A stretch of DNA of 64,000 nucleotides from CAWKMN01 sp963850765 (GTDB lineage: Bacteria > Chloroflexota > Anaerolineae > Aggregatilineales > Aggregatilineaceae): NCBI GenBank assembly GCA_963850765.1, contig CAWKMN010000006.1:620001-684000 (forward strand), written 5' to 3'. The notes under the pieces are model-generated. The model ran no database searches, was not told the DNA's origin, and worked only from the letters and a program-made list of their open reading frames with translations. Position 1 is the first letter of the stretch, and each line of letters begins with the position of its first letter. The translations under genes were made by a program, and so were the position numbers. This document shows positions 8,204 through 18,354 of this stretch, piece after piece.

Positions 8204-10732
8204 ATGGTCGCATACCATCTTCCACCTCAGGCTAATCCTTTCGTCGGAAGAACTCAAGAACTCGCGCAGATTTCTGCTCTACTGGATGATCCTGCCTGCC
8301 GCCTGCTGACGCTGGTCGGCCTCGGGGGCATCGGCAAGACCCGGCTGGCGCTCGAAGCCGCCCACCAATTCCTCGGGCACGCCTACTTTATCCCGCTCCA
8401 GCCGCTCACCTCAGCGGATTTCCTTGTCTCCGCCATGGCGGATGCGCTTGGCTTGCGCTTCAATTTCGGCAACGATCCGCAACAGCAACTTCTCGACTAT
8501 CTGCATGAGAAGGCTAGGCTGCTGGTGCTGGACAACTTCGAGCATTTGCTCAATGGGGCGGCGCTTCTCTCCGAAATTCTGGCGTATGCCCCCGACGTGC
8601 GGATGCTGGTCACGTCGCGCGAGCGGCTCAATCTGGTCGAGGAATGGGTATTGGATGTCGAGGGATTAGCATACCCTGCCGGCGAAACCGTGGCCGATGC
8701 TGAGGCGTACAGCGCCGTCGAGCTGTTTGTTCAGCACGCACGGCGAGCGAAGGTCGGCTTCATCGTGACAGCTGCCAACCGCCCCGCTGTCGTGCGCATC
8801 TGCCGCTTGGTGGGTGGGATGCCGCTGGGCATTGAACTGGCCGCCAGTTGGGTGCGAGCACTCTCCTGTGAGGCGATTGCCGACGAAATCGCGCACAGCC
8901 TGGATATCCTTGAGACACCCGCGCGCAACATCGAGGCGCGCCATCGCAGTATGCGGGCGGTATTCGAACCGATGTGGGCGCGGCTGCGTGACGACGAGCG
9001 CGACGTGTTCATGCGGCTGAGCGTCTTTCGCGGCGGCTTCACCCGTGCGGCTGCCGAAGCAGTCGCCGGCGCATCCCCGCTCATGCTCTCTGCACTGGCG
9101 GATAAATCTCTGGTACAACTGACATCGACAGGCCGCTATGAGATGCACGAACTGGTCCGTCAATACGCGGAAGCCTGCTGTCTCGAAGATACTCACGGCC
9201 AAAGCGAATATGTTCACGACCGTCATTGTGTCTATTATGCTGCTTTCCTGCAGCAGCACGAAGCCGATTTGAAAGGGGCCGGTCTTCTGCGCGCCCTGGC
9301 CGAGATTCGTCTTGAGATCGACAACATTCGCACCATGTGGCGGTGGGCGGTCCGAAAGGGAATGGTACGAGAAATTGAGATATCCCTCGACAGCCTTGCC
9401 GTCTTTTATCATGTACGATCCTGGTTTAACGAGGCCGAAGAGTTGTTGCGAAGGGCTGCCGCAAAGCTGAGACCCGAGCGCTCCGTAGTCCTGGCGCGAT
9501 TACTCTTATGGCAGGGTCATTTCTCGTTCGTGCTCGATGAGCCTGACCTTCCCAATAAGATCAGTCGCCTGCTTCAGGAGGGAGTTGCCATGCTGCGTGA
9601 ACTGGATGCGTATGGAGAAACCGCCATGCCTCTCTGGTTGTTGAGTAACTGGAATGACAACCCGGAGAGGCGTGATGAAATCAATCAGTTTTGTCTGGAT
9701 AGCCTCGCCGCACACAGGAAAAAAGGAGACCGGTGGGGAGCCGCATGGACATTGATTGGGTTGGGGAATATTCCTCTGTTAGAGGGCGCCTACGAGGAAG
9801 CACACGGGTATTCCTGGGAAGCATTTGTGATCTTCAGGGAGATCAACGATCAGCTGGGAATGGCAGCCGCACTTCAGGCACTCATCAAGGTAGCTTCTGC
9901 ACAGGGTACATATCTGGAGCAAAGACGGTATGCACACGAAGCGTTCACCCTTGCCACTGCGATCGACGATCGGGCGGGAATCGCCGCGGCGCTGCTGGCC
10001 ATGGGCCAGGCGGCATACAACCTGGGCGCGTATACCGAGGCGAAGCAGATCGTGGAACAAAGTCTTCCTCTATACGCGGAAGTATTTCCCGGGGATACCA
10101 GACCTATCACCACCTTAGGACAAATTGCCATTGCGATGGGTGACTTCCGTCAGGCCAGACGCTATTTCCACGAAGCTTTGCGGCGCGGAACAGACTGGAA
10201 TATTGCCATGTGGGCTCTGATCCCAATAGCCAGGTTTTTCACAGCAAACGGCCAAAACGAGCGGGCTGTCGAGATGATAGCCGCAGCCACCTCTTTCGCG
10301 CCGGGAGAACTGCATGCAATCGACGCCGAGATAAAGTCTTTGATCACCGAACTGGAAATCGCTCTCCCGCCGGAGGTTTTCGCTGCTGCCAGACACCGTG
10401 GAGAAAACGGCAATCTCAACGCGATGATATCAGCCCTGCTGGATGAGGTGTCGGACGAGCTTCCCGGAAATACTGTGTTCCCTACTGATGGTGATTTCGG
10501 ACAAGGCCCACAAGCCTCAATCGCCCCGCCGCTCATCGATCCCTTGAGCGAGCGCGAGCTGGAAGTCCTGCATCTTGTCGCTGAGGGACACTCGAACCAA
10601 GAAATCGCGGACCGGCTGTTTGTCGGCGTGAGCACTGTCAAGAAGCATATCAACCACATCTTCGACAAACTCGATGTGAAAAACCGCACGCAGGCAGTCG
10701 CTTACGCCCGCAATCTGCGCATCATCACCTGA
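8204..10732 (+). CDS. AAA/STAND-type regulator with C-terminal LuxR DNA-binding domain
   Basis: This 842-residue protein resembles MalT/LAL-type regulators. A P-loop ATPase occupies about residues 12-330, with Walker A GLGGIGKT at 39-46, Walker B LLVLDN at 106-111, 'VTSRERL' and '[12 protein letters not shown]'. Helical TPR-like repeats fill about 350-720 ('[15 protein letters not shown]', '[19 protein letters not shown]'). A GerE/LuxR HTH ends the protein ([20 protein letters not shown], '[16 protein letters not shown]'). Proteins of this type bind ATP and an inducer, oligomerise and activate transcription. The nearest candidate targets are the genes downstream from 10.9 kb, but the sequence shows no direct link. 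Confidence 0.9.
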   Translation: MVAYHLPPQANPFVGRTQELAQISALLDDPACRLLTLVGLGGIGKTRLALEAAHQFLGHAYFIPLQPLTSADFLVSAMADALGLRFNFGNDPQQQLLDYLHEKARLLVLDNFEHLLNGAALLSEILAYAPDVRMLVTSRERLNLVEEWVLDVEGLAYPAGETVADAEAYSAVELFVQHARRAKVGFIVTAANRPAVVRICRLVGGMPLGIELAASWVRALSCEAIADEIAHSLDILETPARNIEARHRSMRAVFEPMWARLRDDERDVFMRLSVFRGGFTRAAAEAVAGASPLMLSALADKSLVQLTSTGRYEMHELVRQYAEACCLEDTHGQSEYVHDRHCVYYAAFLQQHEADLKGAGLLRALAEIRLEIDNIRTMWRWAVRKGMVREIEISLDSLAVFYHVRSWFNEAEELLRRAAAKLRPERSVVLARLLLWQGHFSFVLDEPDLPNKISRLLQEGVAMLRELDAYGETAMPLWLLSNWNDNPERRDEINQFCLDSLAAHRKKGDRWGAAWTLIGLGNIPLLEGAYEEAHGYSWEAFVIFREINDQLGMAAALQALIKVASAQGTYLEQRRYAHEAFTLATAIDDRAGIAAALLAMGQAAYNLGAYTEAKQIVEQSLPLYAEVFPGDTRPITTLGQIAIAMGDFRQARRYFHEALRRGTDWNIAMWALIPIARFFTANGQNERAVEMIAAATSFAPGELHAIDAEIKSLITELEIALPPEVFAAARHRGENGNLNAMISALLDEVSDELPGNTVFPTDGDFGQGPQASIAPPLIDPLSERELEVLHLVAEGHSNQEIADRLFVGVSTVKKHINHIFDKLDVKNRTQAVAYARNLRIIT

Positions 10733-10900
10733 AATTCACCCACTTCACCGGCTCTATTCTCCTTTTGGTTGACGACAGTTCATCCAACTCCCTGCTATCG
10801 TGAAACCAATGCCGGGACGTTCAGGAAGCCTCGATACGCTTCTGGGCAACCGAAACACCCGGCAGAACGGTCATTCACATTTAGCAGGGGAGAAAATGCT

Positions 10901-12336
10901 ATGTCGCACCACGTCCGCTCAAGTTTTCTCAACCGCCCAATCATATTGTTAGCCACGATACTCCTTGTTGTACTTGGTCTAGGGGTACTCAGTCCGGTGC
11001 TAGCGAAGTCCACCATCGCAGGACTCCGTCCAACCCACCGGCATGCAGGTCGCCAAGTGGACGCCCTGGGTGCTGACGTCGGGCGACCAGTTCCGCCTGG
11101 ACGCGCCGCCGGATGAAGCAGCGACGGCCGAAGAGATCGCGCAGTTGATGGATTTGGCCGCGCAGCGTGACGAGGCGGCGCTCCTCCAGATTGCCTACTG
11201 GAATGCCGGTGCCCCCGTCTACCGCTGGAACCAGATTGCGATCGATGCGCTGGTGAAACGGGGCATCCCTGCGAACATTGCCTTCCGCGATCTCGCCCTC
11301 CTGCATGTGGCGATCTATGATGCGACGATTGCCGCCTGGGATAGCAAATACACCTATAATCGGTTGCGCCCCAGCGAGGTCGACCCATCGCTGACGACGG
11401 TGTTCGATAACCCCGACAGCCCGTCCTACCCGTCCGAATATGCCGTCACGGCGGGGGCTGCGGTCGCCATCCTGTCCTGGCTGTTCCCCGAGGATGCCCA
11501 GATGTTCCAGGACAAGGTTCAGGAGGCGGTGAATTCGCGCCTGCTGGCGGGTGTCGAATATCCGAGTGATATTGAGGCCGGTCTGGCTTTAGGTCAACAA
11601 GTAGCGGAACTTGTGATCGAGCGCGGGAACGCGGATGGCACGAGTGCGCAGTGGACCGGCACGGTTCCCACCGAACCCGGCTACTGGACCGGCGAGAATC
11701 CCGCCTTCGCGATGGAAGGAACCTGGCAGACCTGGGTGCTGACGTCACCGGATCAGTTCCGCCCTGGGCCGCGCGCCGCTTACAACTCCGCAGAGCTGGC
11801 GGCTGAAATGGACGAACTGCACGTACGCCTTTGAACGCACGCCCGCCACCAACGCCACGGCGATGTTCTGGGAATATGGCGCTGGTGGTCGTCGTGTCCA
11901 CCGCTTCTGGAACGAGGAGGCGAGCCGGCTCGTCCTGGAAGCTGGTCTGGGGGACAACCCGCCGCTGGCCGCCCGCGCCTACGCGCTCCTCAATATCGCC
12001 ACGCACGATGCCCTGACTGCCTGCTGGGACGCGAAGTACACGTATTGGGATATGCGGCCCTTCCAGCTCGACCCGGAATTCAGCCCGCTGTTTACCACAC
12101 CCAACCACCCCAGCTATCCGTCCGCACATTCGTGCCTCTCAACGGCCGCCGCCAACACCCTGGCCTATCTGTTCCCACCTAACGCGGCTGACGTGATCGC
12201 GCTGGCGCACGAGGCCGGCCAGGCCCGCGTGTGGGGAGGCATCCATTTTCGTAGTGATATTGTGGCCGGTGAGGCGCTCGGTAAGTCGGTCGCCGATGCT
12301 GTGATCGCACGCGCCATGATGGATGATATCCAGTGA
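10901..12336 (+). pseudogene. secreted tandem vanadium-haloperoxidase/PAP2-like protein, two frameshifts
   Basis: MSHHVRSSF... opens a signal peptide (hydrophobic 'IILLATILLVVLGLGVL', cleavage near 'LAKS'). After a frame change near 11010 come two homologous halves. Half 1 (11200-11620) has WDSKYTYNRLRPSEVDP and PSYPSEYAVT. Half 2 (11850-12336, after a frame change near 11830) has WDAKYTYWDMRPFQLDP, PSYPSAHS and GGIHFRSDIVAG. The Lys/Arg-Pro, Ser-Ala-His-Ser and Gly-x-His-x-x-x-Asp residues of the vanadate/phosphate site are complete only in half 2. In half 1 the histidines are replaced (SEYA, GVEYPSD). So one domain is probably catalytic and one degenerate. Both frameshifts leave conserved sequence on each side. 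Confidence 0.75.
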
Positions 12337-12357
12337 TTTTTTAGTCGTCCTGCGAAG

Positions 12358-12386
12358 CATGCAGCCCCCCAAACGAGGGCTGCATG
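12358..12386 (+). terminator. stem-loop after the haloperoxidase-like gene
   Basis: CATGCAGCCC (12358-12367) pairs perfectly with GGGCTGCATG (12377-12386) around a 9-base loop, 20 bp after the stop. No T-run follows, so it may protect mRNA ends or terminate weakly. Confidence 0.5.
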
Positions 12387-12480
12387 TCGCACACTACCTT
12401 GAGATACTGACCCGGTTTGGGAGAGCAGAAACATTCGTCCGTTATCTATCCTAAAGGCTCAGTCCAGTGTGGAGGGAAGC

Positions 12481-12621
12481 ATGAATAATCAACCGGAGAA
12501 ACGTGAAAAACAGGTAATGAAACTAAATCTCCATGAACTGCGACAGGCCGCCGCCGAGTTCCCGACTTTGCTGCCGACCGCCATACCTGCCGGTGAGAGA
12601 GTCATAAGGATGGGGTGGTAG
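12481..12621 (+). CDS. 46-residue small ORF of unknown function
   Basis: ATG at 12481 is preceded by GGAGGGA at a good distance. The frame encodes a small hydrophilic protein with a KREKQVMKLNLHELRQAAAE helix-like stretch, ending ...RVIRMGW. Its stop overlaps the GTG start of the next gene (12615), which suggests translational coupling. No homology is recognised. Confidence 0.4.
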   Translation: MNNQPEKREKQVMKLNLHELRQAAAEFPTLLPTAIPAGERVIRMGW

Positions 12622-13103
12622 CCCGGTCGAAAGCCCAGGAAACGCCGCTGAATTGCCAGTTTGTGTTTCAAATGACGGTTATTCTGAAGCCGCCTCTGGT
12701 CCTCGAAAATACACCGCGTGGGACGCGCCAGATCCTCGCCGCGACAGGTGGGCGGCTCGTCGGGCCAGCCATAGCGGGAGAACTGCTGCCCGGCACAACC
12801 GACTGGCCGTGCATGCGCGTGGACGGGGTGGCGGAGTTGGATGCCCGGGTCACCGTTCGCCTCGATGATGAACATCTGCTGTACATTGCGTATCCCGGCT
12901 ACTTCATTGCATCGCCGGAAGTCCGGGACCGCCTGCTTGCCGGTGAATCGATCGAGCCCTCTCACTACTATTTTCGGGTTACACCGCGCTTTGAGACAGG
13001 TTCGGAACAGTACAGTTGGCTCAACCGGACTATTGCCGTTGGGGTTGGGGAAGTAGGCCCCAGTTTCAAGTGGGTATCGTATCGAGTGTACCAGGTGCTC
13101 TAG
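12615..13103 (+). CDS. DUF3237 (UPF0311) family protein
   Basis: This ~162-residue protein shows the DUF3237 pattern: 'LENTPRGTRQI', 'GGRLVGPAIAGELLPG', 'TDWPCMRVDGVAELDAR', 'IEPSHYYFRVTPRFETGS' and 'YSWLNRTIAVGVGE'. The family is a small beta-barrel-like fold of unknown function, often near oxidoreductases. The start is GTG at 12615, inside the preceding small ORF; an internal ATG at 12672 would cut into the first beta strand, so I prefer the GTG. No signal peptide is present. Confidence 0.8.
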   Translation: MVARSKAQETPLNCQFVFQMTVILKPPLVLENTPRGTRQILAATGGRLVGPAIAGELLPGTTDWPCMRVDGVAELDARVTVRLDDEHLLYIAYPGYFIASPEVRDRLLAGESIEPSHYYFRVTPRFETGSEQYSWLNRTIAVGVGEVGPSFKWVSYRVYQVL

Positions 13104-13242
13104 TGATTTTCGTGGAGGAGGCTTCCCGTTTTATATCCAAGGAAATGTCATGAATAACTGAGAGAGCAATCGGATCACCTCACTCAGCCACCACATTCTA
13201 TCAGGCCGAAGAAAAACAAAACAGACAAAACCAGGTGAGACA

Positions 13243-13941
13243 ATGTCGCTTACTCGGAAAGCATCACATGGTCTGCAATTAAAGGCAGCAGCGGAGCGCA
13301 ACTCTTGCCACCCTAACGGCAGTTCACGCCCATCCCTTTTCGTGAGGGAAGAGTCAGGGAATGGGCGGGCGGTACGCCGTCTCTTGTGGTTCGTCTTGAT
13401 GATGGTGCTGGGCGTGGTCGGATGTACGTTGTCCATGAGTGGCGTACTGTTGACTGTCCGTCAGGAAACCTCGCCGCTACGGCAAGTGGCACTGGCTGAG
13501 TGGGAGCAGGCGTGCTTACTCGGGTTAGAGCCTGAGACGCACGCGCAGACGATTGCTGAAGGCAAAATGTCGTACCAGGGATCGGTGCCAGGTCCCAGCA
13601 AGTTCCAGGCAGATTACGAAATCTATAGCGCCGGGGCAGTCACCCTGGCTGACCTGCTGCTGACCGCAGGTCGCCCTCAGGCCGGATGTCTGGACTATGG
13701 CAGACTGCATGGAGAACCCGTGATCTGGGTGCGACTGATACTTGGCGATGGGCGCATTGAAGCCTATTCTGCGGTCCCCAGTATCACCAAGCGTCTCATG
13801 CCTGATGCGCCAGTATACGTACTTTACTGCTACGAGTTGGAAACAAACAATCTGCAAGATCAACCAGGGAACTGGCGAGGGCTTGTGTCCCTGGACAGCT
13901 ACGAGAGCTGCAGGCACAGTGGGACTGCAACCCCACCCTAG
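13243..13941 (+). CDS. unknown membrane-anchored protein
   Basis: This is a 232-residue protein with no recognised domain. A basic ~45-residue N-terminus leads into one hydrophobic helix (about 46-68, 'LLWFVLMMVLGVVGCTLSM'). The Cys after GVVG could be a lipobox if translation starts later, close to the helix. The extracytoplasmic part (~160 residues) has four or five cysteines and an aromatic C-terminal half. AGGTGAG precedes the ATG. It may be co-transcribed with the membrane protein at 14119, but a hairpin lies between them. Confidence 0.55.
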   Translation: MSLTRKASHGLQLKAAAERNSCHPNGSSRPSLFVREESGNGRAVRRLLWFVLMMVLGVVGCTLSMSGVLLTVRQETSPLRQVALAEWEQACLLGLEPETHAQTIAEGKMSYQGSVPGPSKFQADYEIYSAGAVTLADLLLTAGRPQAGCLDYGRLHGEPVIWVRLILGDGRIEAYSAVPSITKRLMPDAPVYVLYCYELETNNLQDQPGNWRGLVSLDSYESCRHSGTATPP

Positions 13942-13967
13942 TACACGTCGGCTGAAATTCGCCTCTG

Positions 13968-14006
13968 GTTTCGTAGGGGTAGGGCAAGCCTCGCCCCTGC
14001 GAAAAA
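13968..14006. repeat. imperfect hairpin between two membrane-protein genes
   Basis: TTTCGTAGGGG (13969-13979) pairs with CCCCTGCGAAA (13994-14004) with one G-T type mismatch. It lies 30 bp after the stop of the upstream gene. It could be a weak terminator or a small dispersed palindromic repeat. Confidence 0.4.
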
Positions 14007-14118
14007 CCCTGGATCAACTTCCGTCAGGCTGCACTAGTGGCCCATCACCCACCTCAAGCTAAGCCTGCTGCTGGCTGGCTTAACCTTCGAGAATGGGGCG
14101 TTATTCAAGGGGGAATTC

Positions 14119-15090
14119 GTGACGTCACTACGACAAGCAATAAATACACACCTGCCTGAATGGACCAGACCCAGTCACGCCGTACTGCGTTACATGCTGC
14201 AGCGGAAGACAAAACAATGGGGGTGGCAGTTCATCGGACGGTCAGGCGGGCTCGTGTTCGCTGCGGGTTTACTCGCGATCAGCTGGGCTGCCCATGCCGC
14301 GCATATGCCGCTGGTCGTCAACAACTCCACTGGCTCGCCACTCGTGTCCGTGCTCTATTTCCCGCTGCTCATCCTGCAGTTAGTGGCGTTGATGATAACT
14401 CTGCTGTGGGTTTCAGACCTGGAGACAGTAGTGCGAGAGACCAGTTCCTGGGAGATGATCCGGGCTACCAGTCATGGTGTTCATCTCGTCTGCTTCACCC
14501 GTTGGGTGGCAATATTTTACCAGATGCGGCACTGGCTGTTGCTGCTCCTAGGACCACGCATCCTCTTCGCTGGATTTATGTGGCTGCAGCTAGGAGATTA
14601 CCAGGGACACCACCTGGACCTTTACGCCACCGAAATCACACCGCAAGTCCCTTCTGGTGTGGCTGTAATGATGCTTGCCGCTCTGGTCATAACCCAACTT
14701 ATTCAGATCCCTGTGCTGCTCGGGCTAAATGCGGCGATTGGCATGTTGATTTCAGCCGCCTTTCGGAAATCAGCGTTGGCGGGGCTGGTGCGGACCGGCA
14801 CGTTCGCTGCTGAGTTAGGCTTGTTTGGGCTGGTGTTTCCCGCCCTGCTGGAGCTGTTGAATGCCGACCTCGGTTCACATGCATCGCTTCGATTAGTTGA
14901 CCTGGTGCTGATCGGGATTGTGGGTGATCAGGGCCTGGGTTTCACCAACCTGCCAGCACTCTTGCAGCTGTGGACCGATGTAGAATATAGCGTTCTGCTA
15001 GGTGGAGTGTTGATTATGCTGGTGGCAATCCAGGTTGTGTTGACTCATGGAGTGCTGACAGTAACGGCACGGTTCGTAGCATCCAGCTGA
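14119..15090 (+). CDS. polytopic membrane protein of unknown function
   Basis: This 323-residue protein has about six hydrophobic segments (near residues 45-60, 78-98, 138-156, 180-200, 225-242 and 294-315). GTG at 14119 follows AAGGGGG. A moderately conserved cytoplasmic loop lies between helices 2 and 3 ('ETVVRETSSWEMIRAT'). The overall layout is reminiscent of ABC-2-type permease components, but no diagnostic motif is seen and no ATPase gene is adjacent. Confidence 0.65.
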   Translation: MTSLRQAINTHLPEWTRPSHAVLRYMLQRKTKQWGWQFIGRSGGLVFAAGLLAISWAAHAAHMPLVVNNSTGSPLVSVLYFPLLILQLVALMITLLWVSDLETVVRETSSWEMIRATSHGVHLVCFTRWVAIFYQMRHWLLLLLGPRILFAGFMWLQLGDYQGHHLDLYATEITPQVPSGVAVMMLAALVITQLIQIPVLLGLNAAIGMLISAAFRKSALAGLVRTGTFAAELGLFGLVFPALLELLNADLGSHASLRLVDLVLIGIVGDQGLGFTNLPALLQLWTDVEYSVLLGGVLIMLVAIQVVLTHGVLTVTARFVASS

Positions 15091-15160
15091 TAACTACGAT
15101 GCGGACGGGTAGGCCAGCCCACTCCGGGTACCCATGAATTGAGCAACACTCGTCTCTGAT

Positions 15161-15199
15161 TTTGGGGGTCTTCACCACGACTACCGACGGATCGTATAA
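15161..15199 (+). pseudogene. relic of a transposase 3' end (family of 53-54 kb element)
   Basis: The frame reads FGGLHHDYRRIV and a stop. This equals the conserved C-terminal tail (LGGLHHDYRRVA) of the insertion sequence at 53049-54323. Nothing else of the gene remains. It lies in a 264-bp gap that otherwise holds no recognisable feature. Confidence 0.5.
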
Positions 15200-15354
15200 C
15201 CGAGAAGACGGCCTCGGATAGCTCTATTGACCCCCACAGCCAGATCGGGAACGTGCCTGGACAGGTGATAACCCAACACATACCCGGATGTGATCACGTC
15301 ACCGGCTTGAGTTGGGATATTGAGTGAGTGGTGCGCCATTGGGATCCACGCTAC

Positions 15355-16163
15355 TCACCAGGTACAATAACCGCCATCAATGATCAGATCGTGCCCCGTC
15401 ATGAAATCGGAGACTTCTGCAGCCAGATACACCACAGCGCCTTGCAGATCGGTAACTTCCGCAGTTTTGCCCAGGGGGGTACGGGACATCCATAGGGGCA
15501 TCATCTCCATGCCGATCGGAGTTGCTACCAGATCGTCCAGCAGTTTCGTGCGTGTATACCCCGGACTGATACTGTTTACGCGAATGCCTTTGGGTGCCCA
15601 TTCCGCAGCGAGGGACCGCGTCATATGCACGACGCCAGCCTTCGTGGTATTGTAGACGACCTGTTTCTGGGGTGTGTTCACAATGGAACCGGAAATGGAT
15701 GCTGTATTGATGATCTTACCATATCCCGCTGGCAGCATAACGCGGCCCTCGGCTTGAGCGCAGAAAAACAGGCCACGCAGGTTCAGGTTGGATATGCGGT
15801 CCCAATTCTCTTCGTCAACGTCTTCGGCTGCCAGTCCAATCTCCCATGCCAGCATTGTTCACAGCAATCGTCAGCTTGCCCCATTTGTTGACTACTGCGG
15901 CGACCATTTTTTGAATTTGCGCGTTCTGAGTGACATCCGCCGTAACAGCGATCGCGTCAATCCCTTTTGCCGCAAGCTCGCCCGCCACCGCCTCAGCCAG
16001 ATCAGCTTTAATGTCCACCACAGCTACGGCAGCGCCGGCCTCGCCCAGCGCATGGGCGAACGCGCGGCCAATGCCTCTGCCCCGCGCCCGTGACCAGCGC
16101 CACACGACCCGCTAATGTGAAGCGTTCAAGGATCGGCTTTGATGACAAAACAACGTCTGTCAT
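15355..16163 (-). pseudogene. short-chain dehydrogenase/reductase, two frameshifts
   Basis: Together the pieces encode a ~265-residue classical SDR. The Rossmann glycine motif is TGAGRGIG once a one-base insertion near 16082 is allowed for. 'VNNAGM' follows, a second frame change lies near 15845, and then come the Ser of 'NTASISGS', the catalytic Tyr-Lys pair in YNTTKAG and the C-terminal '[11 protein letters not shown]'. It is the last gene of the polyol operon, 41 bp after the preceding dehydrogenase. It probably oxidises or reduces a sugar alcohol or keto-sugar with NAD(P). The start ATG at 16163 begins MTDVVLSSKP. Confidence 0.8.
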
Positions 16164-16203
16164 GGTATTTTCTCCTGCTCAGAAAAATACTTGTGTTCAA
16201 TAA

Positions 16204-17219
16204 TCAAGACATTATTTGGTATTGAACTTTCATGCGTTTTGGATCAGATTGCGCCAGTTCAAGCCCTTTGGCAAACTCCTCAAGGGGCAGCCGGTGAGAA
16301 ATCAGCGGCTCCACTTTGACCACGCCGCTCTCGATCATGGCGATACTTGCCTGAAACGTCCGGTTGACGGCGAAACTGCCGACGATGGTCAGGTCTTTGC
16401 GGAAGACTTCATAGGGCATAAATGAAATCCGCGTATCGCGCGGTGTGACGCCGAATACCCAGAGCGTTCCTCGCGGGCGCAGGTAGTCAAAAGCGGCTTC
16501 AAGCACATGAGGTATGCCGGTTGCATCCACCACCATATTGAAACCATCGGGTTCAATAGTTTTCAATCGCTTCGCCTGTTTTTCATCCGCCAACACCGTT
16601 TCAGTCGCGCCCAGTTCGGCCACCAGCGCCAGCCGATAAGGGACGGTATCCGAAACCACCAGCTTTCGAAGCGCCGCTGTAGCGGATCGCCTGGGCCAAC
16701 AGGCAGCCCATTGGCCCTGCACCCAAGATCAGCACACTCGCGCCCGGCGGAATACGCACGCGCTCCAGCCCCCAGGCCACACAGGCCAATGGTTCGACCA
16801 TGGCCGCCGCCGCAAACGACATATTGCCGATGGGCAAACACGTTGCCCTCCGGAACCACGACATATTCGGCAAACGCGCCATCACGAGTGACCCCGACTG
16901 CGGCCAGATTATGGCACTGGTTGGGTTCGTTGCGCTGACACGCGGGGCAACGGTTGCAGGGGATATTCGGATCCGCCGTAACCCGGTCACCCACCTTGTA
17001 GCGGGTAACGCGATCGCCAACACCAGCCACCACACCGCTGAACTCATGTCCAGGGATCAGCGGATATTGGGCCTCGTATTCACCCTTAAAAATATGAATG
17101 TCTGTACCGCAAATACCAGCCGCATGAACCTGAATGAGTACATCGTCCGACCCTATTTGGGGGATTTCCGCACTTGTGAATTCAGCCTGTCCTGGCGCTT
17201 CGATTTTCCCGGCTCTCAT
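16204..17219 (-). pseudogene. zinc-dependent alcohol dehydrogenase (MDR family), two frameshifts
   Basis: The ~340-residue enzyme starts MRAGKIEAPGQ. It has the catalytic-zinc Cys in HAAGICGTDIHIFKGE, 'GHEFSGVV', a structural-zinc cluster (CNRCPACQRNEPNQC) and the nucleotide-binding 'VLILGAGPMGCLLAQ'. The frame breaks at about 16815 and 16680. The C-terminal piece (16722-16204) is intact ('VVDATGIPHVLEAAFDYLRP'). It belongs to the sorbitol/threonine-dehydrogenase-like group and sits in the polyol operon between two related genes. Confidence 0.8.
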
Positions 17220-17243
17220 AGTTTATCTCGCCTTATCATTCAG

Positions 17244-18342
17244 TTATGGTTTGAGAATGACCTTGATAGACTGCTCACCGGAGGCCACCAGATCAATCGC
17301 CTTGCTGGAAATCGGACAGCGGCAGTTCGTGGGTGATGATCTGATCCAGAGGCAGTTGTTTTTTCGCGATCATATCGATTGCCACCGGGTAGGTATACGG
17401 GCTGAGGCTCGATCCGTGGATATTCAACTCTTTGTGATCCCCGATAATCGACCAGTCTATCGTAGCCGGTTCGCCCATCACGCTGAACTCAACGAACGTG
17501 CCGCCCTTGCACAGCATGTCCAATCCCTGCTGTACCGCTGCCGGATGTCCCGTCGCCTCGATATAGACATCACAACCATAACCGTCTGTCAAGCTTGAGA
17601 TTTCGGCTATAACATCTCTTTTCTGGGATTCATAACGAGATCAGCCCCGCACGCTTTGGCGACCCCCAGACGCTTATCATTCACATCAAGCGCGATCAGC
17701 AAGCGCGGATTCTTAAGGCGAGCGGCCGCCACCATGCCTAACCCCAACGGCCCAGCACCCGGCAATCACTACGACGTGATCGAAATCAATTTCCCCTCGT
17801 TGTACCGCGTGTATCGAACAAGCCAGCGGTTCAATAAAAGCGGCATGGGTGGCGGGAATTGACGCGGGCACCTTGTAGTTGAGAGCGCCGCGCGGAAATT
17901 TCATGTATTCCGCCATGGCACCAAAGGTTTTCTGACGAAAACCATACACATTATGCTCTGAACACAGCCAGTACTGCCCCCGTGCCGCATAACGATCGGT
18001 CCAGGTTGGAACGATCTGCTCTGATACTGCCAGATCACCCAGCGCCAGCCCATACTTTTCGCCAGCACCCTTACCCAGCGCGACGACTTCCCCACGAACT
18101 CATGACCGGGGATCACCGGCGGCTGGCAGTATCCTTCAGCTCCCCCGTTCCCCCAGAACGCGTCCGCGCCCTGATAGCATTTCAAATCACTGGCGCAGAT
18201 ACCCACAGCATGTACACGAATCACAACTTCTTCCGGGCCCGGCTCCGGGACTTTCCATTCCTGCAACCGGTAATCTCCCGGGCCATAAGCAAACAACCGC
18301 AAGCATGGTTTGGGGCAGTGGTTCTTTTGCCTCGTAGTTCAT
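17244..18342 (-). pseudogene. zinc-dependent alcohol dehydrogenase (MDR family), multiple frameshifts
   Basis: The start is the ATG at 18342 (MNYEAKEPLPQTM). A one-base change follows almost at once, then 'YGPGDYRLQEWKVPEPGPEE', 'VHAVGICASDLKCYQG' with the zinc Cys, and 'PPVIPGHEFVG'. Further frame changes near 18090, 17950, 17740 and 17600 separate pieces that include 'AAFIEPLACSIHAVQRGEIDF'. The 3' piece has 'VYIEATGHPAAVQQGLDMLCKGG' and, after a last shift near 17310, ends 'EQSIKVILKP'. At least four indels make it the most damaged gene of the operon. Confidence 0.75.
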
Positions 18343-18354
18343 GGTTATTTGGCC

